DNA of 58,987 nucleotides from NCBI GenBank assembly GCA_017395635.1, contig JAFQOE010000030.1, positions 1 through 58,987 of the forward strand, in the 5' to 3' direction. Source of the DNA: Lachnospiraceae bacterium. GTDB taxonomy: Bacteria > Bacillota > Clostridia > Lachnospirales > Lachnospiraceae. Below, piece after piece: positions 51,973-58,987 of the stretch. Every line of letters starts with the position of its first letter. Within the stretch, counting starts at the first letter, position 1. Under the pieces are notes generated by a model that was given only the letters and a program-made list of their open reading frames with translations, was not told where the DNA came from and did no database searches. The position numbers were made by a program, and so were the translations under genes.

Positions 51973-52800
51973 ATGAAAAAAAATCGTAAAATCCTTTTAT
52001 CTATCCTTCTATGTTTCATTATTTTTCTATTAGTCGGTTTAGATCCTCGTTTAGAAACCACTGAATATATCTATCAAAACAGCAAAATACCTGCTTCCTT
52101 TGACAACTACAAAATCTGTCAAATTTCAGACCTTCATTGCAAAAATTTCGGTAACAATAATCAAACCTTAATAAATGCTATTCAGGATATGAACCCTGAT
52201 ATTGTTGTGTTAACAGGTGATATTGTAGATGAAGACCACACAGATCTTGGAAGTGTAGAATCTTTATTTTCCGGACTCGAAAACCTCCAAATCCCTACAT
52301 ACTATATAACCGGCAACCATGAATTCGAAAAGGATGCCACCAAGCAATATGCACAGCTTCAAGGTCTTATGAACAAATACGGTGTTACCGACTTAGACGG
52401 ACAGACAACACCTCTTTCAATCGGCAAGGATTCAATTTACTTAACAGGAGGACGATGGTACTCCCAATATATCACCCAATATTTAAAACCTGCTAATCCT
52501 CAGAATTTTAATATTCTTCTATATCACGGTGCAGACTTTTTCGATTTGGTTAGTGATTATAACTATGACCTGGTTCTTTCCGGTCATATTCACGGTGGCG
52601 TCATAAGACTCCCCTTCCTTAACAAAGGATTACTCAGTAATACCGGAGAATTCTTTCCTCAATACGTTAGCGGATTTTACCAAAACGAAACCAAAACCAG
52701 CACTATGATTGTAAGTCGTGGATTAGGGGATTCCATTGTTCCGCGGTTTTATAATCGTCCGGAACTTGTGTTAATCACATTGAAATCCACTAACCCTTAA
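51973..52800 (+). CDS. membrane-anchored metallophosphoesterase
   Basis: A ~275-residue calcineurin-like phosphoesterase with an N-terminal TM anchor (ILLSILLCFIIFLLVG). The five motifs are present: QISDLHC, VVLTGDIVDE, ITGNHEFE, LLYHGADF and LSGHIHGG, giving the two-metal site. It resembles YkuE/YaeI-type enzymes. Located outside the membrane next to EPS genes but on the opposite strand, between the two halves of cluster B. A role in removing phosphate from a lipid carrier or envelope substrate is possible but unproven. ATG at 51973 is preferred; an upstream TTG frame lacks a ribosome site. Confidence 0.88.
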   Translation: MKKNRKILLSILLCFIIFLLVGLDPRLETTEYIYQNSKIPASFDNYKICQISDLHCKNFGNNNQTLINAIQDMNPDIVVLTGDIVDEDHTDLGSVESLFSGLENLQIPTYYITGNHEFEKDATKQYAQLQGLMNKYGVTDLDGQTTPLSIGKDSIYLTGGRWYSQYITQYLKPANPQNFNILLYHGADFFDLVSDYNYDLVLSGHIHGGVIRLPFLNKGLLSNTGEFFPQYVSGFYQNETKTSTMIVSRGLGDSIVPRFYNRPELVLITLKSTNP

Positions 52801-52805
52801 CACTT

Positions 52806-53513
52806 TTATTTTTCCTGCATTGGAATCACACCGATAATTTCTAATTCTCCATAGAGAGCGCCCTGTTTTAACGAGCGAACTCTGCTAGAGAATACTTCGT
52901 GAAGTATAATAATCATGCAACTTAATAGGAAACCAACTGCTGTGATTGCCAAAATATACAATAACTGATTCTTTCTTGCATTATATGTAACTTCACAATC
53001 ATATGCCTCATCTAACACCTGAACGCTATTTGTCATTGTGATACTTGTTACTTCCATAACATACGCATCTGCCACTGCATTTGCTACACGAACTGCATCT
53101 TCCTTATTCGTAGAATAAGCATGAATATTAATAATTGCTGATTCTTCATCAACATAACCAAATTCATTTACTGCCGGTTCTTCTACTTCAATCATGTCAT
53201 AAATTGTGAATTTATCAAGCGAATCATCACCCAACAAAAGAGCAGCTCTCTCAGACACTCTCAAGCTCTTAACGATTTCTGAATAAGTTCTGATTGCATT
53301 GATTCCCTCTGCAGATTCTGAATAAGAACCATATGCAATACTGTAAACACTTGATTTTGCATCATAGACGTTTTTGGTGTCTACAAAGAAAATCGCAACA
53401 AATATACCAATTACAAAAAATAATACTGTAGAGTAGACAATCCATTTCAAATTCTTTAGTAATGATTTAAAACATCTACCAAAATCAATTTCTATAATTC
53501 TACCAAAATCCAT
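52806..53513 (-). CDS. Wzz-type chain-length/co-polymerase protein
   Basis: A 235-residue protein with two TM helices (~22-45 and ~180-202) around an extracellular domain (INAIRTYSEIVKSLRVSERA), matching Wzz/CapA-type proteins. The C-terminal tail (SRVRSLKQGALYGELEIIGV) lies in the cytoplasm. In place of a typical kinase activator pair, its partner here is the BY-kinase homolog two genes upstream. Gap to the preceding gene is 1 nt, so translation is probably coupled. Confidence 0.85.
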   Translation of the reverse strand: MDFGRIIEIDFGRCFKSLLKNLKWIVYSTVLFFVIGIFVAIFFVDTKNVYDAKSSVYSIAYGSYSESAEGINAIRTYSEIVKSLRVSERAALLLGDDSLDKFTIYDMIEVEEPAVNEFGYVDEESAIINIHAYSTNKEDAVRVANAVADAYVMEVTSITMTNSVQVLDEAYDCEVTYNARKNQLLYILAITAVGFLLSCMIIILHEVFSSRVRSLKQGALYGELEIIGVIPMQEK

Positions 53514-53514
53514 T

Positions 53515-54516
53515 TTAATTCTCCTCTTTTTCCTCTTGCTTCTTTAATACAACGATAGCGCCGACAACAATAAGAATTACAACAACACCAACGATTCCTG
53601 CAATCATATACTTCTTGTTTTCTGCAGAGAACAGTTTACCTTCATCTGCCTGCTTAACATTCGTAACCGTTGCTTCATAAGGACTTACTTCAACCTGAAA
53701 TGTTTCCGATTCCAATGTGTACTCCTGATCATTTTCATCTGTATATTTGAAAGAAATAGAAACATTCTGTGTTCCCGGATTAGTAAAGTTTACATAATAG
53801 TCAAAATATTTCTGTTCGTTATCCGTAACACCTTCCAATGGAAATTCCTGCTTACCTTCCAGAATATCCCCTTCAATAATCATGGTAGCTGACTTAATTG
53901 GAAGACTTCCTGTGCTGGAATATCTTACATTCACCAATGCTTTCGCTCCTACTACTGCATTTTCTGCCACAGAAAGCGAGTTAATTTCCATCACACAATT
54001 CTTCACGATTTTCGGACTAATCTGAGATACATTGGTATAACCATTGCCATCCTCATCGAGATATGCAAACACAAAATTCATAATCATGGTATCCATCTCA
54101 TAATAATCTAAAACTTCCATCTCCATTTCGTAAGAAATCACTTCACCCTTGTTAACCTTTTCCTCAAAATGTTGATTTGTTTTCTCATCAATCAATCTAA
54201 CATTATCTGACTCTGATGAATATGTAACTAACACGTTATATGCATCTGCATACTGGTTTGTATTACGAACATTAATCTTAATGGTAAATCTCTGACCCTT
54301 TGATCTCTCACCTTTAACAATTTCATAAGAATCTACAATCAATCTAGGCTCAGAATCTTCCAAAACCTCTTTGATACTGGAATCTGTATCACTTGGTTCA
54401 GCATATACCTTAGCAGGAAACAGCATTCCAACTACTAATGTACACGCAAACAACACACAAAGAACTGTCTTTATTATATTGTGGTAACATTTATTACTCT
54501 TCTTCACTTTCACCAT
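53515..54516 (-). CDS. exported membrane protein of EPS cluster B, CARDB-like
   Basis: A ~333-residue type I membrane protein: a signal peptide (VLCVLFACTLVVGMLFPAKV, cleavage near YAEPS), an extracellular region of two immunoglobulin-like or CARDB-like domains (FTIKINVRNTNQYADAYNVL; KALVNVRYSSTGSLPIKSAT), then a C-terminal TM helix (YMIAGIVGVVVILIVVGAIV) and a charged end. I do not know its function. It lies between the BY-kinase homolog and the Wzz-like gene, so it likely belongs to the export complex. ATG at 54516 is close to AAGGAGG; GTG at 54513 also fits. Confidence 0.75.
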   Translation of the reverse strand: MVKVKKSNKCYHNIIKTVLCVLFACTLVVGMLFPAKVYAEPSDTDSSIKEVLEDSEPRLIVDSYEIVKGERSKGQRFTIKINVRNTNQYADAYNVLVTYSSESDNVRLIDEKTNQHFEEKVNKGEVISYEMEMEVLDYYEMDTMIMNFVFAYLDEDGNGYTNVSQISPKIVKNCVMEINSLSVAENAVVGAKALVNVRYSSTGSLPIKSATMIIEGDILEGKQEFPLEGVTDNEQKYFDYYVNFTNPGTQNVSISFKYTDENDQEYTLESETFQVEVSPYEATVTNVKQADEGKLFSAENKKYMIAGIVGVVVILIVVGAIVVLKKQEEKEEN

Positions 54517-55222
54517 TTCCTCCTTTAGACATCTTCGCAAACTTCTTTTGCTTAAAATAGTCATAATCTTTAATATATTTTTTGTATTCTTCCATGTCTA
54601 CTTTATTTTCAACAACACCAATCAAATTACCACCAGCCTGCACTAACTGTTTTCTGGCTTCCTCTAAACATCTGCGTTTTGAAGAATTAAATGCTGTGAC
54701 TAATATTGTGGCATCTACTTTTACTGTTAAAATCTGCGCATCTACGGCAGAATTCAAAGAAGGCACATCAATAATCACAAAATCATAATGCTCCTGTAGC
54801 TGACGTACAACCTTATCCATATTAGCAGAACATAACATACGCACAGGGCTTTCGTCTTTGGCCGTTCCACAAGGAATGTAATGCAACAAATCCCAGTTTG
54901 TTGAATAAATACAATCCGACAATTGAGCATCTGAGCAGATATAATCAGAAAGTCCCTGCTTAACATCTTCATTCAAACGCTTGTATCTACTTCCTTTTCG
55001 CAAATCACCATCCACCAAAATAGTCTTCCAACCGGCAACAGATAAAGAAATCGCCAATTCTACAGAAGTTGACGTTGTTCCAACTCCCGCTTCACTTCCA
55101 CAAAGAAGAAATGATTTATACCCATTTTTTTCTTTTTGCAAATAAATATTAACAACTGCTCTGTCATACGCATCGTTGATAATTTCGTCCTTGCAACGAT
55201 ACAGATTAATTACATTATTCAT
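54494..55222 (-). CDS. BY-kinase homolog lacking the P-loop lysine
   Basis: A 242-residue protein with the CpsD/CapB/ParA-like fold: SLSVAGWKTILVDGDLRKGS (Walker A') and YDFVIIDVPSLNSAVDAQIL (Walker B). In Walker A the expected G-x-G-K-S/T reads CGSEAGVGTTST, so Thr49 replaces the invariant Lys. A small Tyr cluster near the C-terminus (EEYKKYIKDYDYF) remains. It may be a non-catalytic regulator or use a variant ATP mode. It starts EPS cluster B and overlaps the next gene's ribosome region. Cluster A carries a complete homolog, which might act on both. Confidence 0.82.
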   Translation of the reverse strand: MNNVINLYRCKDEIINDAYDRAVVNIYLQKEKNGYKSFLLCGSEAGVGTTSTSVELAISLSVAGWKTILVDGDLRKGSRYKRLNEDVKQGLSDYICSDAQLSDCIYSTNWDLLHYIPCGTAKDESPVRMLCSANMDKVVRQLQEHYDFVIIDVPSLNSAVDAQILTVKVDATILVTAFNSSKRRCLEEARKQLVQAGGNLIGVVENKVDMEEYKKYIKDYDYFKQKKFAKMSKGGNGESEEE

Positions 55223-55334
55223 TATCTTCCCTCTTCTTTAATATGATTTTTGTAACCGTTCAGAACCAAGCAATTTCAATGAGTTTCTGAATCGTTACTA
55301 CATTTGTATAATACACTCGCATATTACACTATTC

Positions 55335-55362
55335 GATTAAAAAAAACAATATTTTTTTAATC
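55335..55362. repeat. AT-rich palindrome upstream of EPS cluster B
   Basis: GATTAAAAAAA and TTTTTTTAATC form perfect 11-bp arms around a 6-nt loop. It lies about 115 bp before the first gene of cluster B. It could be a weak terminator from either side or a regulator site. The rest of 55223-55470 shows no clear gene and no strong promoter. Confidence 0.4.
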
Positions 55363-55466
55363 ACTTTCCTTCTTTTATCAACACCATTTTTATCCAGATA
55401 ACGTTTAAGCGACACATTTCACTCTTCGGTCTTTAAATTTGCAGTTTAAAAATGTCGATATATACA

Positions 55467-55503
55467 AAAATCCTCCAAGCCCATATAGGCTTAGAGGACT
55501 TCT
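55467..55503 (-). terminator. intrinsic terminator after the XRE gene
   Basis: On the minus strand AGTCCTCTAAGCC and GGGCTTGGAGGATT pair with few mismatches around TATAT and are followed by TTTTTGT. It lies ~20 nt after the stop of the small regulator gene and separates it from EPS cluster B. Confidence 0.85.
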
Positions 55504-55523
55504 TATTATCTTTCGTTCGTATA

Positions 55524-55718
55524 CTATTCTTCCCAAAACAGTTCATCCAATGTCTTATTCAACGTCTTACAAATCGCTCGGCACAAATTAATAGTCGGGT
55601 TATAATCTCCTTTTTCGATTGCATTGATGGTCTGTCTGGAAACCCCTACGTTCTCTGCCAGTTCCTGTTGTGACATATCCAAAGCAGCCCTGGCAGATTT
55701 CATTTTCAAATTCTTCAT
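55524..55718 (-). CDS. XRE-family transcriptional regulator
   Basis: A 64-residue helix-turn-helix protein (RAALDMSQQELAENVGVSRQ, TINAIEKGDYNPTINLCRAI), a one-domain Cro/C1 type regulator often found in tandem with a membrane protein. It follows the DUF2178-type membrane gene by 3 nt, with GAGGAG at the start. It would regulate this small operon or neighbours, with the partner sensing the membrane or envelope. Confidence 0.92.
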   Translation of the reverse strand: MKNLKMKSARAALDMSQQELAENVGVSRQTINAIEKGDYNPTINLCRAICKTLNKTLDELFWEE

Positions 55719-55721
55719 AGG

Positions 55722-56363
55722 CTACTCCTCATCTTCTTCCATGTGTCTGTTACTGTAATTGACACGAGCAATAAATACCAACAGAAGGTAAATGAACATA
55801 ACCCCTACAATTATGTTATAACTCTCCTTTGCCAGCACTCCGTTCTCAATCAATGCAGTTCCGCCCAAATTCACAATACCAATCCCAACATTAGAGATTC
55901 CAATTATTGCAAATGTTATAACAATTCCCTTTACATTCTCATAAAGAGACATATATGCATCTTTTACAATGCATATCGTTGCAAACACCGCAATCGATAA
56001 GCATATAATGAAACCCATACCCGCAAACGACATCAATAAAGAAAAACCAAGCACTTCATCTAACACACTCGCAATTATCACACTAAGCAATATGGTAAAA
56101 AAAGCGTATTTGTAAGCTTCACCTCTTGCCATTAACTGACGTTCATCATAAGCATTCTCTTTATTACAGTTCCACTCTATCTTTCCACCCATTTTGCGAA
56201 CAATCCACATAATTAATGCAACGAATGCGATACCAGCCACCACACCACACATCATACCAAGCAGATAGTATATGCTTTTGTTTTCGGATTGGCTAAATGC
56301 TATACCAATACAAGATAGTAAAACCATTAAAACTGCAATTATACGTACTACTTTCTTTCTCAT
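55722..56363 (-). CDS. DUF2178/DUF6442-like membrane protein, partner of the XRE regulator
   Basis: A 213-residue protein with about six TM helices and a conserved YDERQ motif in the first cytoplasmic loop (CNKENAYDERQLMARGEAYK). This motif and the adjacent XRE gene are typical of small two-gene units in Firmicutes, with no known function. Start ATG has AAGGAGAG. Copy 4 of the structured repeat lies directly upstream. Confidence 0.75.
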   Translation of the reverse strand: MRKKVVRIIAVLMVLLSCIGIAFSQSENKSIYYLLGMMCGVVAGIAFVALIMWIVRKMGGKIEWNCNKENAYDERQLMARGEAYKYAFFTILLSVIIASVLDEVLGFSLLMSFAGMGFIICLSIAVFATICIVKDAYMSLYENVKGIVITFAIIGISNVGIGIVNLGGTALIENGVLAKESYNIIVGVMFIYLLLVFIARVNYSNRHMEEDEE

Positions 56364-56396
56364 ATGTCAGCTCTCTCCTTATATAAATAACACTGA

Positions 56397-56602
56397 TAGG
56401 TAATTGCGAAACTCTCAAAAATTATTATTTGCTTGTGCAAGTTTAACAATACCATAAGCAGGTGCTTCACAATCCGTCGGTACTTAGTGAGATATTGTCG
56501 AACTTAGTACCGTTACGCATTGTGGCAAGTGCAAACGTCCTGCGTTGGTGTGTTAAATTTATACAAGTATTACAAAATAAACTTGAGTTTCGCAAACACC
56601 TA
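56397..56602 (+). repeat. structured repeat, copy 4
   Basis: A 206-bp copy with the terminal inverted repeat GCGAAACTC / GAGTTTCGC. The main stem is CTTGTGCAAGTTTAACA with TGTTAAATTTATACAAG. The central hairpin shares the AGT/ACT change of copy 3. AATAACAC occurs just outside both ends (56386-56393 and 56602-56609), a possible 8-bp target duplication. The right end sits on the stop of the ABC permease gene. Confidence 0.85.
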
Positions 56603-56609
56603 ATAACAC

Positions 56610-57872
56610 CTATTCTGCATTCCTCATATCTTTCAACGCTTTTGTAAAAGATATCGGATTACCATATCTCAAAGTTCCCATACGATAAATCTTCGCCGCA
56701 ATCCAACCCACAGCAAATACAGACACAAATAAAATAACTGCTGACAAGACAACTTCCCATATCTCTACCTTACCCATTCCGATTCTTACAAACATAGCTG
56801 AATAAGAAGATACCGGCAAATAAGAACAAATCTTCATTGCCATTCCATCAGGATTCTGCAACTGGAATAATACTATGAAATAAACCATCATAATAATCAT
56901 CTGCAAGCCACCGGCAACTTTATTGATATCCTCTGTCTTTGAAACCAACGCCCCCATTGCTCCATAAAGGAATGCATAAAATAGGAATCCGCCAATACCA
57001 AATACTGCAAATGCACAAAGTACTTCGGCAGGTATATCTAAAATAACATCCAGTGTATCACCCCAATAGGTATGGTTAATGCTGTAACCAATCAAGGTAG
57101 CACCCAGAATCAAAGCCACCTGTACCACCGCAGCCACAGTTCCTGCAATCACCTTACCAAACAGAAGGTATGTAGAGTCAATACTTGTCACAAGCACTTC
57201 AATCGAACGATTACTTTTCTCTGTGGTAACCGATGTAGCAATCATAACACCATATAAAATAATCATCATAAAGATTACAATTACCAATGCATAACAGTAC
57301 CAATAGCTATCTTCTGCATCTTTACCAAGTATCTGCTCATCACACTCTACTATCGCTTCATATCCTTCCACAAACGTTGCAAAATCAATCCCATTCTCCG
57401 CACAATAGAGTTGTTTATGAACCATAGAAAGCAATTCACTAAAAACATACTGCTTATCATCCATAATATCGCGATTTAACACATAATACTCAAAATTCAA
57501 ATCGTCTTTTACAAGGAAACCTGCTTCAATCTCTTCATCTTCTACTGCTTTTTTCAACGTGTCCTCATCTTCCATATATGTGAATTCCGTCTCAGGAAAT
57601 GCCTGCTCAAGAATTGATTTTTCTGAAAAGAAACCTTGTACATCTACAATACCAAGCTGAACAATGTCTTCTGTATCTTCATCATCTGTAGATGTTTCTT
57701 CTTTTTCCTCAACCGTCTTTTCGATACCTAACATATCTGACATATCTATAAATCTTGGTAAAAACATTCCTGCACCTAATAATACAGCAAGCACAATTGT
57801 TGTTATCATAAAAGACTTATTCTTAATATAGCTCAACAATTCAAATTCAAATACGGTCCAAAAACGTCTCAT
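56610..57872 (-). CDS. ABC-2 type transporter permease (NatB/YhaP-like)
   Basis: A 420-residue membrane protein with an N-terminal TM helix (FMITTIVLAVLLGAGMFLPR), a large extracellular domain (~50-190), and six helices at the C-terminal half (VIVIFMMIILYGVMIATSVT, VQVALILGATLIGYSINHTY). The segment SNRSIEVLVTSIDSTYLLFG is the usual ABC-2 cytoplasmic loop. It pairs with the ATPase gene upstream, overlapping by 4 bp (ATGA). It would export sodium, lipid or peptide; the substrate is unknown. Confidence 0.9.
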   Translation of the reverse strand: MRRFWTVFEFELLSYIKNKSFMITTIVLAVLLGAGMFLPRFIDMSDMLGIEKTVEEKEETSTDDEDTEDIVQLGIVDVQGFFSEKSILEQAFPETEFTYMEDEDTLKKAVEDEEIEAGFLVKDDLNFEYYVLNRDIMDDKQYVFSELLSMVHKQLYCAENGIDFATFVEGYEAIVECDEQILGKDAEDSYWYCYALVIVIFMMIILYGVMIATSVTTEKSNRSIEVLVTSIDSTYLLFGKVIAGTVAAVVQVALILGATLIGYSINHTYWGDTLDVILDIPAEVLCAFAVFGIGGFLFYAFLYGAMGALVSKTEDINKVAGGLQMIIMMVYFIVLFQLQNPDGMAMKICSYLPVSSYSAMFVRIGMGKVEIWEVVLSAVILFVSVFAVGWIAAKIYRMGTLRYGNPISFTKALKDMRNAE

Positions 57873-58789
57873 GCTTCCTCACCTACCTTTGCTACGAAAA
57901 TGTCATTCAATGACGGTTTATAAGTCTCAAAATGTTCCACTGAAAAATCTTCAACTTCTGTCAATTGCTTCAACAATTGGTTTCTGGTTGTTCCATTTAT
58001 CAATCGTACAATCACATCTTCTTTGGATGTACCTGTTATTTCCACACAATCCTTCAGCTGGTTTGCAACCATAGTTTGTGTTTCTTCCACCGTCATACCA
58101 ACACCACTCAACACCAACTGATTCTCGCCAAATTCTCTCTTAATATCCATTAGATTACCACTAAGAACAACCTCTCCATGATTGATGATCACTACATCCT
58201 CACAAAACTCCTCCACATAGCTCATCTGATGACTTGAGAAGATGACAATCTTACCGTCTGCAATCAATTCTTTAACCACATCCTGCAAAATCTGTGAATT
58301 AACCGGGTCAAGTCCACTAAATGGTTCATCCAAAATCACAATATCCGGATTACATACCAATGTAGATGCAAGCTGAACCTTCTGCTGATTACCTTTGGAT
58401 AATGTCTCCAACAACTTATCCTTATACTGGCTTACCTGTAACTTCTCTAACCATTTCTCCGAATTGGCAATTGCTTTCTTTTTGCTAATGCCACGAAGCC
58501 TCGCAAGATATACCATCTGTTCCAAGACCTGACGTTTTGGATAAAGACCTCTTTCCTCCGGAAGATATCCAATCTGCACCTTTCTCGGATCAAACTTTTG
58601 ACCATCTAAAATCAACTCACCACTATTGGCATGAAATACATCCATCAAAATACGAATAGTGGTGGTCTTACCAGCACCATTCCGTCCCAAAAGGCCTAAC
58701 GCCTTACCACTCTCTACCGAAAAATTAATTCCCTTCAGGATTTCTTTGTCCCCAAAGGACTTTCTAATATCTTTCACTTCAAGTTTCAT
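57869..58789 (-). CDS. ABC transporter ATPase (NatA/YhaQ-like)
   Basis: A 306-residue ATPase. Walker A is GLLGRNGAGKTTTIR, the Q-loop GYLPEERGLYPKR, the signature LSKGNQQ, Walker B DIVILDEPFSGLDP and the switch His in IFSSHQMSYVEE. A C-terminal DUF4162-type extension (VGMTVEETQTMVANQL) is typical of this group. It is the first gene of the exporter operon with GAGGAG before the ATG; its upstream region holds structured repeat copy 5. Confidence 0.93.
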   Translation of the reverse strand: MKLEVKDIRKSFGDKEILKGINFSVESGKALGLLGRNGAGKTTTIRILMDVFHANSGELILDGQKFDPRKVQIGYLPEERGLYPKRQVLEQMVYLARLRGISKKKAIANSEKWLEKLQVSQYKDKLLETLSKGNQQKVQLASTLVCNPDIVILDEPFSGLDPVNSQILQDVVKELIADGKIVIFSSHQMSYVEEFCEDVVIINHGEVVLSGNLMDIKREFGENQLVLSGVGMTVEETQTMVANQLKDCVEITGTSKEDVIVRLINGTTRNQLLKQLTEVEDFSVEHFETYKPSLNDIFVAKVGEEA

Positions 58790-58822
58790 TCCGAACCCAA
58801 CTCCTCTTTAATATTACTCTAT

Positions 58823-58987
58823 TAGGTGATTGCGAAACTCAAGTTTGTATTGTAATGCTTGTGCAAATTTAACACACCAACGCAGGACGTTTGCACTTGC
58901 CACAATGCGTAACGGTACTAAGTTCGACAATGTCTCACTAAGTACCGACGGATTGTGAAGCACCTGCTTATGGTATTGTTAAACTTG
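58823..58987 (-). repeat. structured repeat, copy 5 (inverted, cut by the window end)
   Basis: The same element in the opposite orientation, beginning TAGGTGATTGCGAAACTC and running off the end before its 5' part. Its RNA strand is the minus strand, so unlike copies 1-4 it reads in the same direction as the ABC operon 34 bp downstream and could be part of that operon's leader. It contains the AGT/ACT form of the central hairpin. Confidence 0.85.

Noticed and set aside
1..58987. CRISPR arrays, rRNA and tRNA genes
   Set aside because: No regularly spaced direct repeats and no rRNA or tRNA-like sequences were seen on reading both strands.

Overview
The window looks like chromosomal DNA of a low-GC Gram-positive anaerobe of the class Clostridia, most probably a Lachnospiraceae-type gut bacterium. 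The reasons are strong Shine-Dalgarno sites (AGGAGG), consensus sigma-A promoters, BY-kinase/CpsB polysaccharide operons, a LoaP-type NusG paralog, MurT/GatD cell-wall enzymes, Big_2 surface proteins and a YugP-type peptidase. No rRNA, tRNA or CRISPR array was found. Almost all genes lie on the minus strand.

Layout. (1) 1-7.4 kb: the 3' end of an unidentified plus-strand gene, then a minus-strand operon led by loaP: a GT4 glycosyltransferase, a fused heptose-phosphate nucleotidyltransferase/GmhB phosphatase, a radical SAM/SPASM protein and a second GT4. Upstream of loaP is a decayed zone with a frameshifted gene, an internally deleted PD-(D/E)XK (Rpn-type) gene behind a structured leader RNA, and a cloverleaf-like palindrome. 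(2) 7.6-13.8 kb: capsule/EPS cluster A, with an unknown membrane protein, CpsB phosphatase, Wzz-like modulator, BY-kinase, initiating sugar-phosphate transferase and a broken glycosyltransferase. (3) 13.9-25.4 kb: a Big_2 surface protein, a PPTase with a NuoL/MrpA-like membrane protein, CorA, Uma2, DUF1002, YugP, a galactokinase-like N-terminal fragment, a WYL regulator, a CDF exporter and GatD. (4) 25.5-27.3 kb: a plus-strand cobalamin riboswitch unit encoding a DUF4430 protein and an ECF S component. (5) 27.4-32.8 kb: a hybrid histidine kinase, MurT and a DUF3298/RsiV-like lipoprotein. (6) 33.0-41.2 kb: an SMC/kleisin/KITE set of Mks/Wadjet type with no JetD in view and a lipoprotein gene lodged inside it. 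(7) 41.4-55.3 kb: a secreted glycosidase-like protein, then EPS cluster B (O-acyltransferase, flippase, EpsG polymerase, three glycosyltransferases, Wzz-like protein, sugar-cluster membrane protein and a BY-kinase homolog lacking the P-loop lysine). (8) 55.5-58.8 kb: an XRE regulator with its membrane partner, and a NatAB-like ABC exporter.

The most striking non-coding feature is a family of five ~200-bp dispersed elements (about 12.0, 23.3, 32.8, 56.4 and 58.8 kb) with terminal inverted repeats. Their interiors fold into the same branched RNA, and two-sided compensatory base changes between copies preserve the stems. Copy 1 is flanked by a 16-bp direct repeat, as expected of a mobile element. 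With the Mks/Wadjet-like operon and the structured leader at 6.8 kb, these are the best candidates for undescribed biology here.

The two EPS clusters look complementary. Cluster A supplies the initiating transferase and a full BY-kinase/phosphatase pair but has lost its flippase/polymerase section. Cluster B has flippase and polymerase but no initiating transferase. All domain assignments come from reading motifs; no database search was run.
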